DNA of 64,000 nt. It comes from Bacteroidales bacterium (GTDB taxonomy: Bacteria; Bacteroidota; Bacteroidia; Bacteroidales; Salinivirgaceae). The stretch covers positions 41,924-105,923 of the forward strand of contig JAAYQU010000010.1 in NCBI GenBank assembly GCA_012519055.1, in the 5' to 3' direction. The position numbers and the translations under genes are program-made. Every line of letters starts with the position of its first letter. Position 1 is the stretch's first letter. Under the pieces are notes generated by a model, which did not search any database, had not been told where the DNA came from, and saw nothing but the letters and a program-made list of their open reading frames with translations. Shown here piece after piece: positions 43,049 through 52,751 of the stretch.

Positions 43049-44023
43049 TCATGGTTTAAAAGTTTCCCCATTTATTTTTTTGCTCTGTCTGCGCATTAAT
43101 ACCTCTGTTATTCTTTTAACCCTTGGCTGCACTCTATACATAATTTTAGTAATCAAATAATGAAATTTATTGTTCAAGTTTTTTTGCCATTTGATAGCAT
43201 AAGAATTAAATATCTCTTTCTTAGTTAGCAAATACATTATTTTCATAAGTGGAACATGCACGTTTTTTTGATAATAATAACTAACTAATTGTTCTTTTAA
43301 CTGATCATAAACCGACCAATACCAAACATCATATTTATGTAAGTTTACCTCTAAGGTTTTGACACATTCGTTCCAAATGTTTTTGGCTTCACTATTACGG
43401 GTTACTCGGTAATAGTCTAATATTCCTAAAATTGAATATATAAATCCATTTAATACGTATGATGGGGTTTTAGTTGGATACTCTTCAAACCACAAGTATC
43501 CATTTTCATCGATTCGTCTAAATCCTCCTTCTTCATACTCCAAATAAAAGGATTTGAAAACCCTGTGAGATAAATCTAAATATTTTTCATTGTTAAGTAA
43601 TTGATAAGCCCTAAGAAATACGGAAATTAATTGTCCTTGAGTCATGCCAGAAACCCAACCTTTGGGAATATTATACTGTTTATTAAACCCTTGTCTAATT
43701 ACTATCGAATTGTTTAATGGTTCGGTTATATTTTCTAACCAATTTACACAATTAATAAATATTGATTTAGATTTATCAATCTCTATGCCTTTTACATAAA
43801 AGTCGTATTGCATTAAAGCATATTGAATAGTAGTAATGGGTGCATAATATTTAATGCCTCCCTGTAATAAAATGTAAGGAATTCCATTGTCGTCTAAAGC
43901 TGCAAAAATTCCATTATCAACATGTACTATTGCTGGCGTAATGTCTTGATAATAAGCTCCTAGTTCTCTATCCCACGATATATTGCCAACATCTATTAAT
44001 ATGCTATTATCTATTCCTTTCAT
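43049..44023 (-). CDS. D-glucuronyl C5-epimerase-like protein
   Basis: About 324 residues from the ATG at 44023; the frame extends to a TTG at 44038 that overlaps the upstream gene by 8 bases, so that start cannot be excluded. The C-terminal half matches the Glce C-terminal domain: GWVSGMTQGQLISVFLRAYQLLNNEKYLDLS, GGFRRID, WFEEYPTKTPSYVLNGFIYSILGILDYYRVT. This domain epimerises glucuronic acid to iduronic acid in heparan sulfate or related uronic acids in bacteria. In a polysaccharide cluster it suggests an iduronate- or guluronate-containing surface glycan. Cytoplasmic, as there is no signal peptide. Confidence 0.78.
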   Translation of the reverse strand: MKGIDNSILIDVGNISWDRELGAYYQDITPAIVHVDNGIFAALDDNGIPYILLQGGIKYYAPITTIQYALMQYDFYVKGIEIDKSKSIFINCVNWLENITEPLNNSIVIRQGFNKQYNIPKGWVSGMTQGQLISVFLRAYQLLNNEKYLDLSHRVFKSFYLEYEEGGFRRIDENGYLWFEEYPTKTPSYVLNGFIYSILGILDYYRVTRNSEAKNIWNECVKTLEVNLHKYDVWYWSVYDQLKEQLVSYYYQKNVHVPLMKIMYLLTKKEIFNSYAIKWQKNLNNKFHYLITKIMYRVQPRVKRITEVLMRRQSKKINGETFKP

Positions 44024-44030
44024 ACGGTTT

Positions 44031-45245
44031 TTAATCAATTAACAATTGAGTTAAAAGTTTATATAGTTTTCTTCTTTCTCTTTTAGTTTGATGTGTTTTA
44101 TCTATGTTTACTTGCTTGTATATATCAATAAAATAGGGCATTACGGCTTTCCATGTTGCAAAATCTAAAATAGGACTAACGTTATTAATACATTTTTGTT
44201 TAAGTTTATCGTAATTATTCAAAATATAAGTAAAGTTTTCCAATAGCTTAGTTTCTGAACTTCTAATAAAAAACAGACCCATATTTTCATATACTTCGTA
44301 TGGTAGCCAGTTGCCAACTAATAAGATGTTTCCTGTTGCAAAAGCCTCTTTAATTGAACTTGACAGAGCATCGGTAGTTTGTGTGTTAACCGTAATATCT
44401 GATATTATTCTAATCTCGGCAATTTCATTATTTGTTAGCCAATGTTTTTTATCATTGTCGGGGTTTTGAAATGCAATAAACTCTATATCTAAACCCCGTA
44501 ATTTTGTTAATAATTTTTCTGAATATTCCTTTTTGTTCCCATAAGTCATGGGCAAGAGTATGAAAAGTTTTTGTTTAATTTCTTTTGGTAACTTTTCTAA
44601 AACATCAAGAAATATAAAGTGTTGTTGTAGGGGATTTGCGCTATAACCAACAGTTACTACAATTTTATCTTTTTCGATTTTATATTTATCTCTATAAATT
44701 TGTCTGTTTTTTTCGTTATATAGTTCTGAAATTATATCTAATCTGGCAGAACCAAAATGTGCAAATTTTATTTTATCAACAAATTCAGGATAAATAGCTA
44801 AAAAGTCCTCTTTCATATTCGGACCTATCGTAATTATTTTAGCAGTCTCAAAAATTTTTTTTTGTGTTCTCCTTTCTTCCTCGCTACTTCTATAGAAATC
44901 AGATCCAAACAGAGTAGCGACAATCTTGCTACTTTGCTTTTTTATACTGTCCATATAGGGAGAGTAGTAATGCCCACACCATTGAATATCAACAATATCG
45001 TTATGTTTTATATATTTTTTTATTATTCTTTTGCGAAATAGTTTTCTATAGATTTTAAAGGCAAAGCCCTTCAAAAATCTTGGGTAGAGATATTTATACT
45101 CCTCTTTTTCGTTAAAAAACTGAAATGACCAAATATCCAAAGCAACAACAGAATAATTTCTTTTCTTTAATTCAGAAATAAATTCCAACGTTCCGGGATG
45201 CCAAAATGGAATAGGGGTTAATATATTTATCCTTTGTTTATTCAT
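44031..45245 (-). CDS. Glycosyltransferase (GT4-like)
   Basis: A 404-residue enzyme with a GT-B layout: N-terminal INILTPIPFWHPGTLEFISELKKRNYSVVALD, then ATLFGSDFYRSSEEER, and a C-terminal donor-binding half (KIVVTVGYSANPLQQH, DALSSSIKEAFATGNILLVGNWLPYEVYENMG). It overlaps the CBS-nucleotidyltransferase gene by 8 bases and is followed closely by the epimerase gene, so these are one transcription unit. The last codons (LLTQLLID) are written by a seven-base repeat on the opposite strand. Confidence 0.8.
   Translation of the reverse strand: MNKQRINILTPIPFWHPGTLEFISELKKRNYSVVALDIWSFQFFNEKEEYKYLYPRFLKGFAFKIYRKLFRKRIIKKYIKHNDIVDIQWCGHYYSPYMDSIKKQSSKIVATLFGSDFYRSSEEERRTQKKIFETAKIITIGPNMKEDFLAIYPEFVDKIKFAHFGSARLDIISELYNEKNRQIYRDKYKIEKDKIVVTVGYSANPLQQHFIFLDVLEKLPKEIKQKLFILLPMTYGNKKEYSEKLLTKLRGLDIEFIAFQNPDNDKKHWLTNNEIAEIRIISDITVNTQTTDALSSSIKEAFATGNILLVGNWLPYEVYENMGLFFIRSSETKLLENFTYILNNYDKLKQKCINNVSPILDFATWKAVMPYFIDIYKQVNIDKTHQTKRERRKLYKLLTQLLID
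44032..44062 (+). repeat. Seven-base-period repeat embedded in a gene end
   Basis: TAATCAA TTAACAA TTGAGTT in 7-base steps, then AAAAGTTTATA. The unit set is the one at 15274-15308 and AGTTAAAAGTTTATA is identical to 59713-59727. Here it lies antisense within the final codons of the GT4-like gene. Confidence 0.55.
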
Positions 45246-46287
45246 TTATCAGTTTTAAATATTGTTCCCACTCTCCAATATCTGTCCAAGAATTTTCGCT
45301 TACAGGAAAAACTCCCACTTTTCTATCTTCTGATTTTAATTTTTTAATTAATGAGGTTATATGATAAAAAGTGTTTTTAGGGATTTCGTTTATTAAATGT
45401 GGTTCCAGAATGTAAAATCCGGTATTTATACTAAAAGTTAGTTCTGGTTTTTCTGTAATTTCTTTTAGTAGCCCCTTTTCTCCAGTTTTTATAGTCCCAT
45501 AGGGTATTGAATATGTTTTAAGAGCAGCAACAATTGTTAACTCGTTTTTGTTTTCATAGTGATATTGCAAAATCTCAGAATAATCTTGGTCTATTAGTAT
45601 ATCACAATTTGTTACAAAAAAAGTAGATTTAATTTTTCCTTCTAATAAATGCAAGCTTCCCGCAGTTCCTAATGGTTTGCTCTCTTCAAAAAAGTTTATA
45701 TCATATTTATTATCACTAAAGTTGTTGAGATAATATTTTATAAAATCTGCTCTATAGTTAATGGATATATAAAAATTATTACAAGCAAATTTTGCAAAGC
45801 TATCCATAATATCTTCAATTATGGTTTTGTGACCAATAGGTATCAATGGTTTTGGTAAAACATTTGTCAGGGGTTTTAATCGTGAACCTTGGCCTCCTGC
45901 CATAATAACAACAGGTAAATTGATTTTTTTATACTCTTTTTGCCGTGAACTGCCAATAATATCTTCCCAGTATAATATTTTTTTCAAATAACCTTTGTTA
46001 TCTATTACAGGCATGGATTCGGTACGATTTTCAATCATCACTTGCCTGATTTCTTCGTATGATTGATTCGTATGTGCAATGGTTATGTACTTTCTAAGTA
46101 TTTTCTCAATGGGCGTGTCGAGGGGATGTTGGTTAATTATTGCTCTTTGTAAGTCTCCTATACTTAGAACCCCAATAAATAAATTTTCTTTGTTTGTAAT
46201 AAAAAGCAATTTTCTTTTTCTTTCGTCCATAAGTTTCATAGCCGAAAGGATAGTATGGTCTAATGATATAATATCTTCATGTTTCAT
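45238..46287 (-). CDS. CBS-domain nucleotidyltransferase (PtmE-like)
   Basis: A 349-residue enzyme with two CBS motifs (about 6-115: FIGVLSIGDLQRAIIN, LKKILYWEDIIGS) joined to a sugar-1-phosphate nucleotidyltransferase domain (IMAGGQGSRLKPLTNVLPKPLIPIGHKTI, then VTNCDILIDQDY, then TGFYILEP). This CBS plus nucleotidyltransferase order is that of PtmE-type GDP-sugar synthases, but the sugar cannot be read from the sequence. It overlaps the glycosyltransferase by 8 bases and begins 2 bases after the acyltransferase stop codon. Confidence 0.85.
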   Translation of the reverse strand: MKHEDIISLDHTILSAMKLMDERKRKLLFITNKENLFIGVLSIGDLQRAIINQHPLDTPIEKILRKYITIAHTNQSYEEIRQVMIENRTESMPVIDNKGYLKKILYWEDIIGSSRQKEYKKINLPVVIMAGGQGSRLKPLTNVLPKPLIPIGHKTIIEDIMDSFAKFACNNFYISINYRADFIKYYLNNFSDNKYDINFFEESKPLGTAGSLHLLEGKIKSTFFVTNCDILIDQDYSEILQYHYENKNELTIVAALKTYSIPYGTIKTGEKGLLKEITEKPELTFSINTGFYILEPHLINEIPKNTFYHITSLIKKLKSEDRKVGVFPVSENSWTDIGEWEQYLKLINE

Positions 46288-46289
46288 AA

Positions 46290-46931
46290 CTACATATTGT
46301 CTTTAATTTTTCTCGCTGGCATACCAACGTATGTGCCGGGTTCCGTGATATCTTTAACGACCACTGTGCCCGCTCCTGTAAAAACATTGTTACAAATTTT
46401 AACATCGCTACTTATAGTAGAACCTACACCAATAAAACAACATTCTCCTACATCAGCTCTTCCTGCAATAGATACTGCTACTGAAATAAGACTGTGCTTT
46501 CTTACAACTGAAACATCGGCAATACAGCTATTAATTTGTATAAATACATTGTCTTCTATTATTGAATCGATGAGTATAACAGATTTCGGAAAAATTAAGA
46601 CACCTTCCCCAATTTTTGCAGTAGAATCTATAATGCAACTCGAATGAATAAAAGTGGCAAAAGGTATTTTGTTTTTGAATCTCTCAAAAGCATCTTTTCT
46701 GTATTGCATTCTTGTGTAGCCTACAGCAATACTAAGTTCATCAAAAACGCCTTGTTTGTATTGCATTTCTACGTCATCTAATTTGCCAAGAATAGGATAA
46801 TTATTTACAATTGTGCCAACTGGCGTAAAATCATCATAATATCCTACAACTTCAAATTGGTTGTCTTCAACCATATAATGCCCTACATGGCGAGCCATTT
46901 CTCCAGAGCCTATAAACGCGACCCTTTTCAT
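46290..46931 (-). CDS. NeuD/PglD-family sugar O- or N-acyltransferase
   Basis: A 213-residue protein with an N-terminal Rossmann-like segment (RVAFIGSGEMARHVGHYM, GYYDDFTPVGTI) and a C-terminal left-handed beta-helix of hexapeptide repeats (IIDSTAKIGEGVLIFPKSVILID, then VFTGAGTVVVKDITEPGTYVGMPARKI). These enzymes acetylate amino sugars such as bacillosamine or sialic acid precursors. The overlap with the ATP-grasp gene (46928-46931) puts it in the operon. Confidence 0.88.
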   Translation of the reverse strand: MKRVAFIGSGEMARHVGHYMVEDNQFEVVGYYDDFTPVGTIVNNYPILGKLDDVEMQYKQGVFDELSIAVGYTRMQYRKDAFERFKNKIPFATFIHSSCIIDSTAKIGEGVLIFPKSVILIDSIIEDNVFIQINSCIADVSVVRKHSLISVAVSIAGRADVGECCFIGVGSTISSDVKICNNVFTGAGTVVVKDITEPGTYVGMPARKIKDNM

Positions 46932-48109
46932 ATCTTGTCAATGTTTATTTTAATTTGATTAAAAATATTTTCTTTTAAATTTAACAAGTTTTCTCTATTA
47001 TCAGTTTTTAAAACAAAATAACCATATCTATCAATACTGGAAACAATTTTAGGAATTTTGTCCCCAACTTTTAAATCAAAAGAGTAGTCAATTACCTCAG
47101 GTATGTTTAGAATTTGTTTTACATCATTTATTTTAGAAATAATACCCGGTTCAAAACAAAAAAAGAATATTCCTGCAACACTAAGCTTTTTGTTAGAAAA
47201 ATTTGGTTCTTCATCTAGTGCAATTTGTAACAATGCTTTTTCCATATTGATACCTGTAGATGCTTTAACAAGTGTCGAAGATATAAAATCCCCACCAAGT
47301 CTGGGACTAATTTCAATTAAAGTTATTTTTCCATCTTTAATTTTTACCTCATTATGTGCTCCACAATTTTCAAAACCAAATGCTTTTGACACGTCTTCGA
47401 TTAAAGTTTCCAACTTTTTATGAACATCTTTCTCTAACAAAGCAGGTTGTATGTGTCCTAACTCAACGAAGTAAGGTAAAGGAGTGACTATTTTTTCGGT
47501 AATTTGTACAATCTTTGATTTTCCATTAAAATGTAACGACTCTACGCTATATTCTTTGCCATCAATAAATTCTTCTGCAAGTAAGTAAGGCTTTTGAGTG
47601 TATTGTATTGATTCTTTAAAAATATTTTCTAAATCATTTTTATTTTTACAAAGAACGACCCCTCTACTTCCCGAATTATCCGTAGGTTTAATGACAATTG
47701 GGAAATTTATTTCATCGTTTGCTGTTTTAATAACGTTTCCTTTTGCAAAAGGGAACCCCAATTCAGCAAATTTTTTTTTCATCAAAAATTTATCTGTACA
47801 TAATTTCGCTGTTTCTTCAGAGAAAAAGTTGAATTTATATTTTTTGGCAACTTGTGCCATCATGACCAAGGGTTTATCTGTGGCTGCCGTAACAATAGCA
47901 TCTGTTTTGTGCTTTTCTACAACTTTACATGTGCCTTCAAAATCTTGTCCATCCACAACTTCAAATGCATCAGCATACAGTCGAGCAATGGCTTTAGGAT
48001 TGGGATCAATTACAACTGTATAAAGATTCTTGTTTAAACATTCTTTAATTAAAGATAGTTGAAAATTAGAACCTCCAAATACTAAAATAGATTTTTTATT
48101 TTTCTTCAT
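46928..48109 (-). CDS. ATP-grasp domain protein
   Basis: A 393-residue ligase with the three ATP-grasp regions visible: NFPIVIKPTDNSGSRGVVL (ATP-binding loop), LLAEEFIDGKEYSVES, and the metal-binding NEVKIKDGKITLIEISPRLGGD. It would form an amide or similar bond on a carboxylate during glycan building, for instance adding an amino acid to a uronic acid sugar. The substrate is not known. It is the first gene of the operon; a TATATTTG box 160 bases upstream (48271-48278) is a possible promoter. Confidence 0.82.
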   Translation of the reverse strand: MKKNKKSILVFGGSNFQLSLIKECLNKNLYTVVIDPNPKAIARLYADAFEVVDGQDFEGTCKVVEKHKTDAIVTAATDKPLVMMAQVAKKYKFNFFSEETAKLCTDKFLMKKKFAELGFPFAKGNVIKTANDEINFPIVIKPTDNSGSRGVVLCKNKNDLENIFKESIQYTQKPYLLAEEFIDGKEYSVESLHFNGKSKIVQITEKIVTPLPYFVELGHIQPALLEKDVHKKLETLIEDVSKAFGFENCGAHNEVKIKDGKITLIEISPRLGGDFISSTLVKASTGINMEKALLQIALDEEPNFSNKKLSVAGIFFFCFEPGIISKINDVKQILNIPEVIDYSFDLKVGDKIPKIVSSIDRYGYFVLKTDNRENLLNLKENIFNQIKINIDKI

Positions 48110-48270
48110 AAATCTGTGTTCTTCAATCTACTAGAACTTTAACAATAAAGCTCAAATTCTTTGTTAACTTTATATTCATATGTTTTTATGAAGATAGTTC
48201 ATATATTTAGTGTTATTAAGTAGTTTCAGCACAAGAAGATCGAATATTTTATATTTATTGCTTGTTATTG

Positions 48271-48278
48271 CAAATATA
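48271..48278 (-). promoter_or_regulatory. Putative -7 box (TATATTTG) for the glycan operon
   Basis: The minus strand reads TATATTTG, within the same ACTATATTTGCA sequence as the promoter at 38872-38879. It would give a long leader (about 155 bases) for the ATP-grasp gene. No -33 element was identified. Confidence 0.4.
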
Positions 48279-48299
48279 GTTTTTATTCGGTAGCTGTTA

Positions 48300-49649
48300 T
48301 TAACTAACAACGTTCTCTTTTTTTTCCTTGTTCAATATTATAATAAAAACCGTTCCAAGAAACAGAAACGGCGTAATCGGTATTTTAAAACGTACTAATG
48401 CTCCAAAGTTCGATGTTGAAATGCCTACGCCTATTGCCATAAAAAGTGCAAAAATAAAGCAGAAAATTAAGAATCGGTTTTCTTGTATTATCTTTAATGT
48501 TTTACGAAGCCCAACTTTAAATATTACATACAAAAAAAGCAATAAAAGAATAGTGTTTTCAATTGCAGACATAAGCATAACCAATGATCTTGAGTCCCAT
48601 AAAAATGGACGAAACAAACCTGCGACTGCCGCCGCTGGCATTACAGAAAGTGCTCCACCAATGGTTGGTTCAAAATCGCCAATATCGAATGCCGAGCCTT
48701 CGTAATACTCTTGCTTTAAATCGTATTGTGTAATAGCTGCCTTTTGTAACATGCTCTCTATACTACCGTATGATCCTCCAACTGATGCCATAACGTAGTT
48801 TAGTGCCCACATGCCCATAAAACCAAACAAAAGTATTGTTAAGGGCAACACCGCTATTCTTAACACTTTGTTTTTTATTTTATTTATTTGGTCAAATCCG
48901 AGCCAGATAAAACCTGCAGCTATGTAAGTAAATAGTATGTATGGCTTTATGGTTATTACGATATATGCGCTGAAGAGTAGTACTAAAATATTCCAAATGC
49001 TCCATTTCTTTCGGAATACAATGGCGTGGAATTTAATAAAAAACAGCAATCCGAAAGTAAACGAAAATGTATCTTTAGTAATGCCCGAACCCCAAAAAGT
49101 TACCGAAGGTATAAAAAGTATTGCAACAGCTATCCATTTTTGCATTGAGGGATAAATGTCGGCCAAATATTTATAAACTTTCCAATTAATCAAAAACATT
49201 GTAGCTGAAACACATATCGTTGTCAAATAGTAATTTTTAAGTCCAATGACGGTAAACAACGACAAATAACGATGTAGAGCATATATTTGTGGATCGTGAA
49301 AGCGTGGGTAATAGGTTATTGTGTGACTTAGTGTGTTTATGTTTTCGGGTGTAACTGTGTCAAACAACATTCTAAAAAATGCACGAGTATTGGTAAAAAG
49401 CATATCACCTAAGTAACATGAATTTGCGAAATAGTAGAAAGTGTCTCCGGAGCGTTGATAGTAAAAATCGTATATCAATCCAAAACACAAGCCCATTGCA
49501 ACTTTGAAAATAAAACCCCACATAAACAGTTTGTTATCGCCAGACTCATTTCGTTTAAAAATTGACATGGCATGAAAAGCAAAGAACAGAACAGTTAAAT
49601 AAATAACTATTAGCACTATATACAAAGGGGATAAATAGTTCTGTTCCAT
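48300..49649 (-). CDS. Polytopic membrane protein, candidate polysaccharide polymerase
   Basis: A 449-residue protein with about 10 membrane segments and a sizable loop after helices 2-3 (YYQRSGDTFYYFANSCYLGD). It lacks the clear PKXXW/Wzy signatures, but the length and position beside glycan genes suit a Wzy-type polymerase or a membrane glycosyltransferase. No family match is certain. Confidence 0.6.
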   Translation of the reverse strand: MEQNYLSPLYIVLIVIYLTVLFFAFHAMSIFKRNESGDNKLFMWGFIFKVAMGLCFGLIYDFYYQRSGDTFYYFANSCYLGDMLFTNTRAFFRMLFDTVTPENINTLSHTITYYPRFHDPQIYALHRYLSLFTVIGLKNYYLTTICVSATMFLINWKVYKYLADIYPSMQKWIAVAILFIPSVTFWGSGITKDTFSFTFGLLFFIKFHAIVFRKKWSIWNILVLLFSAYIVITIKPYILFTYIAAGFIWLGFDQINKIKNKVLRIAVLPLTILLFGFMGMWALNYVMASVGGSYGSIESMLQKAAITQYDLKQEYYEGSAFDIGDFEPTIGGALSVMPAAAVAGLFRPFLWDSRSLVMLMSAIENTILLLLFLYVIFKVGLRKTLKIIQENRFLIFCFIFALFMAIGVGISTSNFGALVRFKIPITPFLFLGTVFIIILNKEKKENVVS

Positions 49650-49703
49650 TTAAAATTCACAAACCGTTTTATGGTTGTAAAATATTACGTGCAAGTTTTG
49701 TGT

Positions 49704-51377
49704 TTATTCTACTTTAAGCAATTTGTTATATCTTGCAATGTTGTTAATTAATGCTCTGGCAGAGTCAACTTCGGTGTCGTGTCTTAAAAAGTTTTGAATG
49801 CGTCCACGTTGATAGTAGTAGCGACTTGCGATTTCTTCGTTTAATAGTAATATCAATTCATCTTTAGATAAAGTTAAATCACTTTCAATATCGCGTTGAA
49901 TTTTTTCTTCAATCTCTTTTATGTTGTTTTCAACCAAATCGAAGTGTTTTTCTTGTTTTAGTGATTTAATTAATTCATCTAATTTCTCTTTGCTTTCTTT
50001 GTCGTAATGAAGTTCGCGTGTTTTTACAAACTCAATAAAACCGTCAAAATCCTGGTCGGTAATTGTGAAAACATCTGGCTTATCGATAGAGTTGTGTTTC
50101 GAAGCATATTGTGTTGCAAAATCAAAAATATGATTACCAACATATAGTTCTGTTGTTAAACGGCTCATTGTTTTCGCTTCCAGTTCGATATCTGGTTTAA
50201 TACCACCACCATCATATACTTTTCGTCCGTTTTTTGTGGTAAACTCCGATACTAATGAATCAGGAATGTTCCCTACGCTACCATCTTCATTGCGGTTTGA
50301 ATAGTCCAATGCTTGAATACATCGCCCCGAAGGTATATAATATTTAGCTGTTGTAAGTTTTATTTGTGCATTGTAGCTTAGTGGGCGTGTTGTTTGAACA
50401 AGCCCTTTCCCAAAGGTGCGTGTTCCCATAACAACTCCTCTGTCCATATCTTGTAGTGCTCCGGCAACAATTTCTGAAGCTGATGCAGAGCCTCGGTTAA
50501 CTAAAACAACAACCGGCATTTTGGGAACAAAGGGTTCTTTTGTTGTTACAAAATCGCGATTCCATTGTTGAACTTTCCCTTTTGTTGAGACAATCAATTG
50601 GCCTTTGGGTAAAAACAGGTTGCATATCAAAATTGCCTCGTCTAATAAGCCTCCGGGGTTACCTCTTAAGTCTAAAATTAGCGATTTAGCTCCTTGATTT
50701 AGCAAACTGTCGATTGTGCTTTTAAGCTCTCCGGCACAGTTTTGAGTAAAATTGTTAAACTGTACATATCCAATGTTATTGTCAAATACAGTATAATATG
50801 GGATAGGATTAATATGTATATGTTCTCGAACTACATTAAACTCAATAGGTTTTGATTCTCCGTAACGTTCTACCAAAACTTTCATTGAAGTGCCAGGTGT
50901 ACCTTTTAACTTTTCCGAGATAGCTTCAATGTTTTGGTTTTCGGTATCGAAATCGTCAATTTTTAATAAAATATCACCTGCACGAAGACCAGCTTTTTGA
51001 CCGGCTAAGCCTTCGTAAGGGTCTGCTATTACTGCTCTTTTCCCCGATTTTCGAATCAATGCACCTATCCCTCCATAATTGCCTGTAGTCATAAACCGCA
51101 GGTCCTCAATTTTCGATTCTGGGATATAGTTTGTATATGGGTCTAATGTTTCCAACATTTTGTCAATGCCGTCTTTAATTAGCTTTCCGTGGTCAATTTC
51201 GTCAACATAAAATTGGTCTAATTCGTTAACTACGGTATAAAAAATATCTAAGTTTTTTATAACTTCGAAACTGTTATCGACTGCTCCAGTTAGTAATATT
51301 GTAAGTCCTACGCATGCAACAGCGATAATTACTCTTAATCTTTTAGATATTCGGTTAGTATGTTTGAATATATTCAT
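49704..51377 (-). CDS. S41 C-terminal processing peptidase (CtpA-like)
   Basis: A 557-residue membrane-anchored protease (N-terminal helix about 16-33). It has a PDZ domain (about 92-170, GGIGALIRKSGKRAVIADPYEGLAGQKAGLRAGDILLKIDD) and an S41 core with the catalytic Ser299 in GSASASEIVAGALQD and Lys324 in TFGKGLVQ, 25 residues apart as in this family. It trims or degrades periplasmic proteins. The neighbours are sugar-activating genes, so linkage is probably not functional. Confidence 0.92.
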   Translation of the reverse strand: MNIFKHTNRISKRLRVIIAVACVGLTILLTGAVDNSFEVIKNLDIFYTVVNELDQFYVDEIDHGKLIKDGIDKMLETLDPYTNYIPESKIEDLRFMTTGNYGGIGALIRKSGKRAVIADPYEGLAGQKAGLRAGDILLKIDDFDTENQNIEAISEKLKGTPGTSMKVLVERYGESKPIEFNVVREHIHINPIPYYTVFDNNIGYVQFNNFTQNCAGELKSTIDSLLNQGAKSLILDLRGNPGGLLDEAILICNLFLPKGQLIVSTKGKVQQWNRDFVTTKEPFVPKMPVVVLVNRGSASASEIVAGALQDMDRGVVMGTRTFGKGLVQTTRPLSYNAQIKLTTAKYYIPSGRCIQALDYSNRNEDGSVGNIPDSLVSEFTTKNGRKVYDGGGIKPDIELEAKTMSRLTTELYVGNHIFDFATQYASKHNSIDKPDVFTITDQDFDGFIEFVKTRELHYDKESKEKLDELIKSLKQEKHFDLVENNIKEIEEKIQRDIESDLTLSKDELILLLNEEIASRYYYQRGRIQNFLRHDTEVDSARALINNIARYNKLLKVE

Positions 51378-51426
51378 GAATTTATATTTTAAGTTTCAAG
51401 GGATTAATCAAGTTGAAAGGATATAG

Positions 51427-52515
51427 TTAGACGTAATTTTCGCCAAAATTCTTTTTAATATCGCTAATAATTTTCTGTAAATTTTGTTCTTCGCTTTTTT
51501 TGCATATTAGTAGACAGTTGTCTGATTCTGCAACAATAAAATCTGTAAGTCCTTGAATGACAACAATCTTGTCAGGAGGTAAATCAAAAATGGAGTTTTC
51601 GGTATTGTAAGTGAGTATATTTGGGTTTACTCCTGCGTTTTGATTCTCGTTTTTTGCAACGTGTTCATAAAGCGAACCCCACGTTCCGAGGTCTGACCAA
51701 CCAAAATCATCTGCAACAACAAAAACATTTTGTGCTTTTTCCATTATACCGTAGTCAATAGATATATTCTTACATATTGCATAGACTCTTTCAATTTGTT
51801 CAGTCTCTTTGTTGGTGTTGTAGTACTTTGAAATATCTCCGAATAGTGTTGAAACATCAGGAAGAAAAGTTGCAAACGCTTTACTTATTGTTTTCAGATT
51901 CCAAATAAAAATACCAGAATTCCATAAAAAATCACCACTATCAATAAAAACTTTTGCAAGCTCGAGATTGGGTTTTTCGGTGAACGTTTTTACTTTATGT
52001 ATTGATTCAAAACCCTCAACCTCTTCGTCGAACTGTATGTAGCCGTACCCTGTGTCTGGTCGCGTGGGTTTAAGTCCTATTGTTACTAAATTATCGCTGT
52101 TGGCAGTAAAGTCTAACCCTTTGTTTATTACTGTTCTAAATTTATCTTCGTTCAATATAATATGATCCGAAGGGGCTACAATTATGTTTGCATTTGGATT
52201 TTTGCATCTTATTTTTTCGTTTGCATAGGCAATGCACGGTGCTGTGTTGCGACGCGCTGGCTCTAGCAACAGCTGTTCTTTTGATATAAAAGGTAGTTGT
52301 TCGTGTGTTATCTTCTCGTATTGCGAATTTGTGACAATGAAAATATTTTCTCTTGGACAAAAATATTCGTATCGTTCAAAAGTTTGCTGTATAAGTGTTT
52401 TACCTGTTTTTAATATATCCAAAAATTGTTTGGGTTTTTCAGAACGGCTTATGGGCCAAAAACGGCTTCCTATGCCACCTGCCATTATTATACAGAAATT
52501 ATTGGGATTTTTCAT
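51427..52515 (-). CDS. manC: Mannose-1-phosphate guanylyltransferase
   Basis: A 362-residue enzyme that makes GDP-mannose from GTP and mannose-1-phosphate. The signature CIIMAGGIGSRFWPISRSEKPKQFLDI, the VAPSDHII loop and the FTEKPNLELAK and WNSGIFIW segments are all present. It is the short form without a fused phosphomannose isomerase domain. GDP-mannose would feed fucose/mannose-type surface glycans or the DUF2723 pathway. Confidence 0.93.
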   Translation of the reverse strand: MKNPNNFCIIMAGGIGSRFWPISRSEKPKQFLDILKTGKTLIQQTFERYEYFCPRENIFIVTNSQYEKITHEQLPFISKEQLLLEPARRNTAPCIAYANEKIRCKNPNANIIVAPSDHIILNEDKFRTVINKGLDFTANSDNLVTIGLKPTRPDTGYGYIQFDEEVEGFESIHKVKTFTEKPNLELAKVFIDSGDFLWNSGIFIWNLKTISKAFATFLPDVSTLFGDISKYYNTNKETEQIERVYAICKNISIDYGIMEKAQNVFVVADDFGWSDLGTWGSLYEHVAKNENQNAGVNPNILTYNTENSIFDLPPDKIVVIQGLTDFIVAESDNCLLICKKSEEQNLQKIISDIKKNFGENYV

Positions 52516-52751
52516 ATTATAATGTTTTACTGTCTTGATTTCTACAGATTCAATACTGTTGTTCTTTTATATATTAGGTTTGAGTTGTGGGGTTTGTTTT
52601 ATAATCTAAATATAAGTGAAATGTATCTGACAATTAATATTTTGAATGTTTTTTTAAAAGTCTTGTTTAGCAGCGAACTTATTTTTTTAACGTCCAAAGA
52701 TAGAAAATAATATAATTGTAACCACGAAATTATATTAATCAAAACCCAACA

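Noticed and set aside
40182..48109. Complete legionaminic or sialic acid pathway
   Set aside because: No NeuB-type synthase, epimerase or CMP-transferase gene is present.
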